Below, piece after piece: positions 24,766 through 33,088 of a stretch of DNA of 64,000 nt (position 1 is its first letter; each line of letters starts with the position of its first letter). The translations under genes and the position numbers were made by a program. The notes under the pieces were generated by a model. It saw only the letters and a list, made by a program, of their open reading frames with translations, had not been told where the DNA came from and did no database searches. The DNA comes from Bacteroidaceae bacterium (lineage in GTDB: Bacteria; Bacteroidota; Bacteroidia; Bacteroidales; Bacteroidaceae): positions 124,001 to 188,000 of the forward strand of contig JAFXXQ010000023.1 in NCBI GenBank assembly GCA_017542145.1, read 5' to 3'.

Positions 24766-26376
24766 ATGAAGCGAACAATCCATTATTCTCTCTTCATTTT
24801 TCATTTTTCAATACTGCTCGCCCTCACCTCCTGCTCAGACTTCTTGAACATCCTTCCGCTGAACGAGATAGTGCTTGAGAACTACTGGACGAGCGAGGAC
24901 GATGTGAATGCCATGCTTAGCTCGTGTTACAGCCGCATGGCTTCCGACGACTTTGTGAAGCTCGCCTTCGTATGGGGTGAGTTCCGTTCAGACAATATCG
25001 TCCGTGGCTTGGGCACCAGCAACGAGGAGATAGAGATTCTTGAAGGCAACCTTCAGCCCACCCACAGCGTCACCCGATGGGCTCCCTACTACGATGTCAT
25101 CAACCTCTGCAACACCCTGCTTCACTACGCCCCCGATGTGCTTGGCCGCGACCCCGACTTCAACGAGTCCGAGTGGCTTGCCCTGCGCTCTGAAGCCCTT
25201 GCCATCCGCTCGCTTTGTTATTTCTACCTCGTCCGCACCTTCCGCGACATACCCCTTGTCCTTACCCCCACCATCGACGACAACACCTCCTACCAGCAGG
25301 CAGCCGCATCGCCTGACGAAGTGCTACGCCAGATTGTGGCCGACCTACAGGAGGCCGAGCGCTATGCCGTCAAGCGTTTCAGCAAGGAAGAGTACAATCA
25401 TGGCCGCATCACCCAGACAGCCGTCCAGGCCATTCTCGCCGACGTCTATCTCTGGATGCAGCAGTACGACGACTGCATCACCTACTGCGAGAAAGTCATT
25501 GCTTCCAAGGTCGACGAGGCCGAACGCCTCCGTCTGCGCTATGATGGCGACTATCCCCTCATCGGCAACCAGAAGGAGAACGCCACCGCCGAGATGCACG
25601 AAGCCTACAACCGCATCTTCGGCGAAGGAAACTCGTTCGAGAGCATCTTCGAGGCCCAGTTCTACGAAAGTCATCAGTACAACTCCATCATCCCTGGTTA
25701 TTTCGGCCGCTCCACATCGCCCATCGGAGCCGTCTCGGCCGCCTCGTTCATCTGCGATGGTGCCACCAGTGGCAACGAACTCTTCACGAAGAACGACCTG
25801 CGCGCCGTGGAGAACTTCAACGCCCGTTCCACCAGCTTTTATCCCATTCAGAAATATGTGGTCAGCAACATCGATAACCAGGACCGCGTCACCTACATCA
25901 CGCTCGAACTCACCCCTTGGATTTTCTACCGTCTGACGGACGTCATGCTCATGGAGGCCGAAGCCCTTGTCCAGTGCCACAACGGCGACGAACGGGACAT
26001 GCGCCATGCCTTCCGCCTGGTCACCTCCGTCTATAACCGTGCCAACATCGGCCAGGTGGCTCGCGACACGCTCACCTTCGATGCCTACAACAGCCGTGCC
26101 AGGATGGAGAACCTCGTGCTGGAGGAGCGCCAGCGCGAGCTCATGTTTGAGGGCAAGCGCTGGTTCGACCTCGTGCGCAAGGCCCGTCGCGAAGGCACCA
26201 ACAGTGCCATGCTCGACCTCGCCAAGCGCAAGTACACCTACCCCGATGCCGTCAAGAGCAAGTGGATAAAGCCCGACATGCTCTACTTTCCCATCAACGA
26301 GGATGAACTGAAGGTCAACCTCGCGCTCAGGCAAAACCCAGGCTACGACATGGGCGAAACCATCAAGAGAAACTGA
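24766..26376 (+). CDS. SusD/RagB-type surface lipoprotein 1
   Basis: The 536-residue lipoprotein (lipobox ALTSC, cysteine 23) is the predicted ligand-binding lid for the preceding SusC. SusD hallmarks are SDFLNILPLNEIVLENYWTS at the mature N terminus, TPR-like helices, and the C-terminal block ENLVLEERQRELMFEGKRW followed by FDLVRKARREG and YFPINEDELKVN. The signal peptide HYSLFIFHFSILLAL is encoded by a heptad microrepeat. No glycan enzymes accompany it, so the ligand could be protein-derived or a polysaccharide processed elsewhere. Confidence 0.93.
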   Translation: MKRTIHYSLFIFHFSILLALTSCSDFLNILPLNEIVLENYWTSEDDVNAMLSSCYSRMASDDFVKLAFVWGEFRSDNIVRGLGTSNEEIEILEGNLQPTHSVTRWAPYYDVINLCNTLLHYAPDVLGRDPDFNESEWLALRSEALAIRSLCYFYLVRTFRDIPLVLTPTIDDNTSYQQAAASPDEVLRQIVADLQEAERYAVKRFSKEEYNHGRITQTAVQAILADVYLWMQQYDDCITYCEKVIASKVDEAERLRLRYDGDYPLIGNQKENATAEMHEAYNRIFGEGNSFESIFEAQFYESHQYNSIIPGYFGRSTSPIGAVSAASFICDGATSGNELFTKNDLRAVENFNARSTSFYPIQKYVVSNIDNQDRVTYITLELTPWIFYRLTDVMLMEAEALVQCHNGDERDMRHAFRLVTSVYNRANIGQVARDTLTFDAYNSRARMENLVLEERQRELMFEGKRWFDLVRKARREGTNSAMLDLAKRKYTYPDAVKSKWIKPDMLYFPINEDELKVNLALRQNPGYDMGETIKRN

Positions 26377-26380
26377 CATT

Positions 26381-26407
26381 ATTCTGAAAATTCCGAAAAT
26401 TCCGATA
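26381..26407. repeat. 9-nt tandem repeat
   Basis: ATTCTGAAA, ATTCCGAAA and ATTCCGATA follow each other without gap in the junction between susD1 and the next fasciclin gene. This is the only nine-base array I noticed in the window. Confidence 0.6.
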
Positions 26408-26430
26408 ATCCTTACCCCCCTTCCCAGAAT

Positions 26431-28287
26431 ATGAAAAAAGCCATCTGTCTCTCGTTCATCTTTGTTAGCCTGCTGTGCGCGTCGTGTGTGGAGGAGCTCA
26501 GGGAGGAAAACTTCTACACCTTCACTGGCGAGATGATTTCCGACTATTTGGACAACCGTTCCGAGACGTTCAGCTCATTCACCTACGTCCTCCAGCGCGC
26601 CGGCGTCAAGCAGCTCCTCGCCGCTTATGGCGAGTACACCTGCTTCGCCCCCACGAACGACGCCTTCGACATCTACCTGCGTGAGAAGGGCTATGCAGAT
26701 GTCAGCCAGCTCACCGATGCCGACTGCGACACCATCGCCTTCGGCCACGTCATCAAGGTGGCTTACCTGACCACCGACCTCGACAACGGCGTCGTGGGCA
26801 CCGCCAACATGAACGCCCGTTTCATCCAGGTCTATATCGACTCCATCACCAGCGACTACTACGTCAACCGCGACTCGCGCATCATCCTCAAGGACCAGGA
26901 GGTCGAGAACGGCGTTGTGCAGGTCGTGGACCGCGTGCTGTTGCCCTCTACCGAGCAGCTGCCCGACCTCATCGCTGCCGACGTGCAGTGCACCCTCTTC
27001 GCTGCAGCCCTCCGCCTAACGCACCTCGACGACTCGCTTCAGCGCTATATGGACGAGACGTACGTCTATGACGAAGCCATCTACGACTACACCCGCCAGG
27101 GCGAGAAGTGCCCCCAGCCCAAGCATCGCCGCTATGGCTACACCGCCTTCGTCGAAACCGACGACGCCTTCCGCGCCGTGGGCATCACCACGCTTGACGA
27201 GCTCATCGCCTACGCCCGCGACATCTATGGCGCCTCGTTCCCAGGCGAGCGCGGCCGCTACGACGCCGACTATACCGACCGCCGCAACCCTCTCAACCGC
27301 TTCGTCGCCTACCACCTGCTCGCCCGCACCATCTACGCTAGCAAGATGACCACCACCACCAGCATCATGCCCCAGTATGAGTCTGTGGACTACTACGAGA
27401 CCATGTGCCCAGGCACCATCATCCGCGTGGAAAAAGGGCAGGGTACACGCTACAAGGGCCTGCGCATCAATCGCCGTTGGGATCGCCAGTTTACCATTGA
27501 GGGCGTCCTCGTCAACGATGCCAGCGGCTTCGACGGCAACAACGGCGTCTATTACTACATCGACCGCCCGCTGGTGTTCGACACCGATGTGCGCGACAAG
27601 GTACTCAACGTCCGCATGCGCTTCGACGCCGCCTCGCTCATGCCCGAGCTCTCCACCAACGGCATCTACCGCAACGACGAGAAGCAGTGCTACTGGATAC
27701 CCGAGGGCTACTCTGAGAACATGAAGTTCTACCAGGAGTCCATCGTCATCTACCAGTACCCCCAGCCCGACTACTGGTGTTGGTACGGCGACGAGATTAT
27801 CGGCTTCGGCCTCTACGACTTCGCCCTCAAGCTGCCTCCCGTGCCCGAGGGTACTTACGAGATCCGCTACGGCTATGTCCCCATGGCGCAGCGCGGCATC
27901 ACCCAGATCTATGTCGACGACATCCCCCAGGGCATTCCCATCGACCTCACTGTCAACACCTACGGCACCCCCTCCAGCCCCAAGATAGGCTGGATTGCCG
28001 ACACGGGCGACGAGGAGGAGGACAACAAGAACGACAAGGCTATGCACAACCGCGGTTACCTGAAAGGCCCCGACAGCCAGTGCTTCACCTCCGCCCGTAC
28101 CCTTGCCCGCAGCCAGCAGAACCTCCTGCGCAAGATTGTCGCCACCCAGTACCTCACGCCCGACGAGCCCCACTACATCCGCTTCCGCTCCGTCACCCAG
28201 AACTCCCTCGAGTTCATGCTCGACTACATCGAGCTCTGCCCCAAGAGCGTCTACGACAACCCCATCCAGCGCGAAGACCGTCATTGA
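26431..28287 (+). CDS. Fasciclin (FAS1) domain lipoprotein, 618 aa
   Basis: A lipoprotein (CASC, cysteine 19) with a well-conserved FAS1 motif YTCFAPTNDAFDIYL near residue 70, followed by DRVLLPSTEQLPDLIAAD, the usual end of a FAS1 domain, and a second domain starting with YTAFVETDDAFRAVGI near 236. The C-terminal 200 residues contain YEIRYGYVPMAQRGITQIYV and a closing EFMLDYIELCPKSV, suggesting a beta-sandwich (carbohydrate-binding-like) domain. It sits between susD1 and another FAS1 gene. Likely surface-exposed ligand binding; no enzyme motif seen. Confidence 0.84.
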   Translation: MKKAICLSFIFVSLLCASCVEELREENFYTFTGEMISDYLDNRSETFSSFTYVLQRAGVKQLLAAYGEYTCFAPTNDAFDIYLREKGYADVSQLTDADCDTIAFGHVIKVAYLTTDLDNGVVGTANMNARFIQVYIDSITSDYYVNRDSRIILKDQEVENGVVQVVDRVLLPSTEQLPDLIAADVQCTLFAAALRLTHLDDSLQRYMDETYVYDEAIYDYTRQGEKCPQPKHRRYGYTAFVETDDAFRAVGITTLDELIAYARDIYGASFPGERGRYDADYTDRRNPLNRFVAYHLLARTIYASKMTTTTSIMPQYESVDYYETMCPGTIIRVEKGQGTRYKGLRINRRWDRQFTIEGVLVNDASGFDGNNGVYYYIDRPLVFDTDVRDKVLNVRMRFDAASLMPELSTNGIYRNDEKQCYWIPEGYSENMKFYQESIVIYQYPQPDYWCWYGDEIIGFGLYDFALKLPPVPEGTYEIRYGYVPMAQRGITQIYVDDIPQGIPIDLTVNTYGTPSSPKIGWIADTGDEEEDNKNDKAMHNRGYLKGPDSQCFTSARTLARSQQNLLRKIVATQYLTPDEPHYIRFRSVTQNSLEFMLDYIELCPKSVYDNPIQREDRH

Positions 28288-28312
28288 AATAAAAAAAGAA
28301 GTTTGAATAATT

Positions 28313-29875
28313 ATGAAAATGAAGAATAAAGTCATCCCCTTAATAACCTTTCTTTTGCTTCTCATCGTTTTTCTGTCGTGCACGGAGGTGTGGGATAGTC
28401 ATTTTGATGTGGAAGGGAAGAGCCTGACAACCGACAGGACGCTGTGGGAGGAGATTGCCGCGCGGCAGGAGCTGACGGGGTTCCGCCGCGTGCTGGAACG
28501 GACGGGCTACGACCGCGTGCTGGACGGCGACCAGATGCTGACGGTGTTTGCTCCCCTGGGTGCTATTGACGACACAGGGTTGACGGACGAGGCCCTGAAG
28601 GTGGAGATTGCCGAAAACCATGTGGCACGCTTTGCCTACTCGGCGAACAACCTGCTGAAGGAGCCTCTGACCGTGAGGCTGCTGAACGGGAAGATGGGTG
28701 AGTTTGCGGCTGACGGGGACGGCTACAGCTGGTCAGGACGCAGGCTGGCGGAGCAGAACATCCGTGCGCGGAATGGCATCCTGCACATCGTCAGCGGACA
28801 AATACCGTTTTTCTGCAATGTATGGGAGTATATGGATAAGGATACCGTTTACAGCCAGGTGCGCGACTACCTCTATTCGTTCAATAGAATGATGCTCGAC
28901 GAGGAGGCGAGTGTGGCAGGAGCTGTGGTGGACGGCGAGATAACGTATGTCGATTCCGTAGTCGTCAATACGAACGAGATGTTCTATCGTATCGGCCAGC
29001 TGAACAACGAGGACAGCACCTACTGGATGGTGCTGCCCACGAACCGCGCCTGGCGTAAGGCATACGACCGCGTCAGCAGTTTCTACTCCTATTCGGTGAA
29101 GAATAACAACCGCGATTCGCTCCAACGGCTCTACACGCAGATGGCGTTGGTGAACGACCTGGTGTTCAGCCGCAGCCGGCAGGTATCGCCCGAAGATTCA
29201 TTGGTCTCCACGACGGGAGGTGTGTTCCGCCGCCCACTCCATACGCTGCTGCCCGAGTTCGCGTCTTTTGAAGAGGGGCAGGAATGTAGCAACGGGCGTG
29301 TGTTCCCTGTGGATGTGCTGCGCTACCAGCCGTGGGAATCGTGGCAACGGCCCATCCAGGTGGAGGCGGAAAACACGCGCGGCAGGGAATACTCGCTGTG
29401 CGAGCTATACAAGCGTAACCTGAATGTCACAAGCGAATGGTACACGAAGGTGTCGGATGCAAGTTACATCGAGATGGCTCCGTCGTCAACATCGGCGAAT
29501 CCGACAGTAACGTTTTCGGTGCCAGATGTCCTGTCGGCAGCCTATGATATAAAAGCGGTGTTCCTGCCACAAACGCTGAACACAGATAAATCCACATGGG
29601 GCCTGCCCAATAAAATAGTGGCTACCCTGACTACCGTGGATGCGAACGGAAAAGCGTTGACGGAGAAGACGGACATCCTCCTCGCCGACCCTGAGCGTGT
29701 GGATACGGTGACCTTGTTTGCAGGCTATCGGTTTGAGGCATGCAACTTCGAGGAGGAGACGGTGACGACAAAACTGAAAATCCAGAGCCAGGTGCTCAGC
29801 AAGGAACGCAGCGAGTATTCGCGAACGATGCTGATAGACTGTGTGCTGCTGGAACCCGTGAGAAATGAAGATTGA
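28313..29875 (+). CDS. Fasciclin (FAS1) domain lipoprotein, 520 aa
   Basis: A lipoprotein (FLSC, cysteine 23). FAS1-like segments are LTVFAPLGAIDDTGL (about residue 76, with the usual N/AF partly lost) and YWMVLPTNRAWRKAY (about 236). The C-terminal third, with YIEMAPSSTSANPTVTFSVP and SEYSRTMLIDCVLLEPV at the end, parallels the sandwich-like end of the preceding FAS1 protein (DYIELCPKS), so the two neighbours are probably paralogues. It overlaps or abuts susC2 and belongs to the same transcription unit. Confidence 0.8.
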   Translation: MKMKNKVIPLITFLLLLIVFLSCTEVWDSHFDVEGKSLTTDRTLWEEIAARQELTGFRRVLERTGYDRVLDGDQMLTVFAPLGAIDDTGLTDEALKVEIAENHVARFAYSANNLLKEPLTVRLLNGKMGEFAADGDGYSWSGRRLAEQNIRARNGILHIVSGQIPFFCNVWEYMDKDTVYSQVRDYLYSFNRMMLDEEASVAGAVVDGEITYVDSVVVNTNEMFYRIGQLNNEDSTYWMVLPTNRAWRKAYDRVSSFYSYSVKNNNRDSLQRLYTQMALVNDLVFSRSRQVSPEDSLVSTTGGVFRRPLHTLLPEFASFEEGQECSNGRVFPVDVLRYQPWESWQRPIQVEAENTRGREYSLCELYKRNLNVTSEWYTKVSDASYIEMAPSSTSANPTVTFSVPDVLSAAYDIKAVFLPQTLNTDKSTWGLPNKIVATLTTVDANGKALTEKTDILLADPERVDTVTLFAGYRFEACNFEEETVTTKLKIQSQVLSKERSEYSRTMLIDCVLLEPVRNED

Positions 29876-29906
29876 TAATAGAAGATTGAAGCTTGAAGAC
29901 GGAATG
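29865..29906. repeat. Heptad repeat (TGAARA type) at the susC2 start
   Basis: ATGAAGA, TTGATAA, TAGAAGA, TTGAAGC, TTGAAGA and CGGAATG stand in seven-base register, spanning the stop of the fasciclin gene and ending at the ATGATG of susC2. Confidence 0.6.
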
Positions 29907-32900
29907 ATGAAAATAACTATATTAAAGGTCGTAGTTTTAGTGTCGTGTCTTAGTTCCCCATGGACGGCTGCGGCGCAGGATGCACGCATCATCAGCGGGA
30001 AGGTGGTGGATGCGCTGACAGGCAACGCTGTAGCGGGTGCCCGTGTGACGGCTCATGGAGATGCCACCGTTGCCATCATGACGGACGAGACGGGTACGTA
30101 CGAACTGAAGGTTCCTGAAAGGGTGGCTCTACTGGATGTGGTGGCACCTGGGTATAACGCTGTGCAGCAGGCGGTCCGTGCATCGGGCCCAGTCAGGTTG
30201 TGGCCTGAGCGATTTGCCGCTGACTATGCGCAGGACATCGCTGTCACCCATTTGCGGACGACAGCCGATTTTGGAACAAGCAGCGCAGTGAGCGTCGATG
30301 ACGAGATTGCTACACGACTGGGGACAGAGGTGCACGCCGTTACACGGAGTGGCATGAAGGGCAACGGCGTGATGATGCTGGTGAACGGCCTCGGTTCCCT
30401 TCATGCTGACGCTATGCCGCTGGTGATTGTGGACGGAGTTTATCTTGATCAGCAGCAGGGAAGGGAAACACTGCACGATGGTTTCTACAATAACTTGCTG
30501 GCAAACATCAATGTGGCAGACATCGAGCGTGTGACGGTGCTGAAGAATGGTACGGCGCTGTACGGCGTCAGGGGGTCCAATGGCGTTGTCGTCATAGATA
30601 CCCGGCGCAGCACCAGCATGGCTACGCGCATCGAGGTGAATAGCATGGCGGGTATGGAGTTCGCACCTTCGGGCGCTGCGATGATGGATGCCAGCAGCTT
30701 CCGCCTCTATGCATCGGAACTGATTGGAGGCACGGGGACACGGCAGACGACATTCAAGTTCCTGAAGGACGATCCTGACTACTATTTCTATAAGAAGTAC
30801 CACAACGAAACACAATGGAACGATTATCTCTATCGTGAGGCGCTGACGCATCAGCACAACATCAGCGTGCAGGGAGGCGACGAGGTGGCGGACTACTACC
30901 TCTCGCTGGGCTATGTAGATGCCCAGAGCACGCTGAAATGTAACGACTTCAGCCGTCTGGGATTGAGATTCAATACGGACATCCGGCTGACAGACCGCCT
31001 GCGAACACGCTTCGACGTGGCTTATAACCAGAACACACGCAACCTGCGCGACGACGGTGCCCCCGAGGACTTCACAGCCAGCACTATTCTTGCTCCAGGC
31101 TTCCTCGGACTCATCAAAAGTCCCTTCCTCCACCCCTACCGCTACGACGAGCACGGGCAACTGACGGCGTTCGTGGAAGGCGCCGATGACTTCGCCGAGG
31201 GACTGGCACTCAATAGCTCGTGGGCTAACCCCGTGGCCATCAACACCTATGGCGAGGGAAGGAACAAGAACCGTCAGGAGACGAGTTTCTTTAACATCAC
31301 CATCAGCCCACGTCTTGAGCTCGGCAAAGGACTGACGGCACAGACGCTGTTCTGCTATGGCCTGACGGGATTGACGGAACGTTCGTTCGTGCCTATGACG
31401 GGTGTGCCCGTGTTTTACATCGACGGGGTGGGGGCGAGCAACAACCGCGCGGCATCGCTCACCGCCAAGCAGGAGAGCCTTTTCAGCGACACCAAGCTGC
31501 AATGGGTCACCACACGCGGCTCGCATGGGCTGGAGGTGACGGCAGGATTGCGCTATACGGTTGACAGCTACACGGCCTCGCGGCAGGAGGGGCACAATAC
31601 GGGCAACGACAAGACACCCGACCTGGCAGCCTCGCTGAGCTACAAGGACGTGGGCGGCATCGACGACCGCTGGCGCTCGATGGCACTCTACACGCAGGCC
31701 GACTACAACTGGCGTTACACCTGGTTCGTCCAGGGAGCACTTGCTATGGAAACCTCGTCGCACTTCGGACGCGATGCCCGTGAGGGAGTGCGACTGGGAG
31801 GCGTAAAATGGGGCGTATTCCCCTCGCTGCAGGGAGCGTGGATGCTATCGAACGAGCCCTTCATGGCCCCGCTGAAGGCGGTGAACCAGCTGAAGCTGCG
31901 TATGGGTTACGACGAGAGCGGCAACGACGACATCCCCACTGCGGCATCACGCACCACGTTTGCCTCGGGCAAGTATCTCGGTAATGCCATTGGACTGAGC
32001 CTCAATGCTATCGGAAACAACACGCTGCAATGGGAGACCACACGCCGGCTGAGCGCCGGTGTGGACATGATGGCGTGGAACAATCGTCTCGGCCTGTCGC
32101 TGAACGTCTTCAAGAGTTATACCTCGAATCTGCTTACGCTGAAGAGCCTGCCCGAGTTGTCGGGCGAGGATTACTACTGGAGCAACGAGGGCGCACTGGA
32201 GAATTTGGGAGCCGACATCCGCGTGAACGTCAAGCTGCTGGGCACGCGCGACTGGTCGTGGGAGGCGGGCTTCTCGGCTGCCACCTATCGCAACAGCATC
32301 ACCTCGCTGCCTGACGGCGACTTCACCACGCAGCTCTATGGGGGCGAGGTGTTGACAGCCGTGGGGAAGCCCGCAGGCGTCTTCTACGGCTACCGCACGG
32401 CTGGTGTCTATGCCACTACTGCCGAAGCCGAGGCCGCAGGGCTCTACAACGTGCTCTCCACCGGCAGCCGCAGCTACTTCGGCGCAGGCGACGTCATCTT
32501 CGTCAATCAGGACAACGACCCTGCCATCGACGACCGTGACAAGGTGGTCATCGGCAATCCCAATCCCGACCTCTACGGCAACCTCTTCACCACCGTGGGC
32601 TACCGGCGTCTGACCCTCGATGCCCAGCTGGGCTATTCGTGGGGCAACGACATCTACAACTACCTGCGCCGTCAGCTGGAGAGCGGCAGCAACTTCTTCA
32701 ATCAGACGACGGCATTGAACCGGCGCTGGACCTGCGAAGGCCAGCAGACCGACATCCCCCGCGCCACCTTCGGCGACCCTATGGGCAACGCCCGCTTCTC
32801 CGATCGCTGGATCGAGGACGGCTCTTACCTGCGCCTCCGCAGGGTGACGCTCTCCTACCGTCTGCCCGTCAGTTCCATCTGGATGCAGGGGCTCACGGTG

Positions 32901-33053
32901 TGGGTGACGGGGAACAACCTCTTCACGCTGACGAATTATCTGGGCGCCGACCCCGAGTCGTCCGTCTCGAACAGTGTCCTCAGTCAGGGCATCGACGCAG
33001 GCCTCCTTGCCCAGGGCCGCAGCCTCCTCGTCGGATTGAAACTGAATCTGTAA
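29904..33053 (+). CDS. SusC/RagA-type TonB-linked outer membrane transporter 2
   Basis: A 1049-residue SusC-like protein starting at an ATGATG directly before the signal peptide (KITILKVVVLVSCLSSPWTA, AAAQ). A carboxypeptidase-regulatory domain follows (IISGKVVDALTGNAVAGARV ... TDETGTYELKV), then a plug with GVMMLVNGLGSLHADAMPLV and LYGVRGSNGVVVIDTRRS and a long barrel. A longer frame beginning inside the fasciclin gene would put 13 polar residues before the signal. It pairs with the SusD gene behind it. The sequence is clearly different from transporter 1, so the cluster is not a recent duplication. Confidence 0.92.
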   Translation: MMKITILKVVVLVSCLSSPWTAAAQDARIISGKVVDALTGNAVAGARVTAHGDATVAIMTDETGTYELKVPERVALLDVVAPGYNAVQQAVRASGPVRLWPERFAADYAQDIAVTHLRTTADFGTSSAVSVDDEIATRLGTEVHAVTRSGMKGNGVMMLVNGLGSLHADAMPLVIVDGVYLDQQQGRETLHDGFYNNLLANINVADIERVTVLKNGTALYGVRGSNGVVVIDTRRSTSMATRIEVNSMAGMEFAPSGAAMMDASSFRLYASELIGGTGTRQTTFKFLKDDPDYYFYKKYHNETQWNDYLYREALTHQHNISVQGGDEVADYYLSLGYVDAQSTLKCNDFSRLGLRFNTDIRLTDRLRTRFDVAYNQNTRNLRDDGAPEDFTASTILAPGFLGLIKSPFLHPYRYDEHGQLTAFVEGADDFAEGLALNSSWANPVAINTYGEGRNKNRQETSFFNITISPRLELGKGLTAQTLFCYGLTGLTERSFVPMTGVPVFYIDGVGASNNRAASLTAKQESLFSDTKLQWVTTRGSHGLEVTAGLRYTVDSYTASRQEGHNTGNDKTPDLAASLSYKDVGGIDDRWRSMALYTQADYNWRYTWFVQGALAMETSSHFGRDAREGVRLGGVKWGVFPSLQGAWMLSNEPFMAPLKAVNQLKLRMGYDESGNDDIPTAASRTTFASGKYLGNAIGLSLNAIGNNTLQWETTRRLSAGVDMMAWNNRLGLSLNVFKSYTSNLLTLKSLPELSGEDYYWSNEGALENLGADIRVNVKLLGTRDWSWEAGFSAATYRNSITSLPDGDFTTQLYGGEVLTAVGKPAGVFYGYRTAGVYATTAEAEAAGLYNVLSTGSRSYFGAGDVIFVNQDNDPAIDDRDKVVIGNPNPDLYGNLFTTVGYRRLTLDAQLGYSWGNDIYNYLRRQLESGSNFFNQTTALNRRWTCEGQQTDIPRATFGDPMGNARFSDRWIEDGSYLRLRRVTLSYRLPVSSIWMQGLTVWVTGNNLFTLTNYLGADPESSVSNSVLSQGIDAGLLAQGRSLLVGLKLNL

Positions 33054-33088
33054 TGAATTGCGTAATTTGGAATTATAAAATAGGAATT

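Noticed and set aside
27016..28383. 455-codon leftward frame
   Set aside because: It is antisense to a FAS1 lipoprotein gene; its valine/alanine/glycine-rich content is the usual shadow of GC-rich codons.
32639..33088. N-terminal extension of SusD2
   Set aside because: It is susC2 read in another frame; the lipoprotein signal begins at the later ATG.
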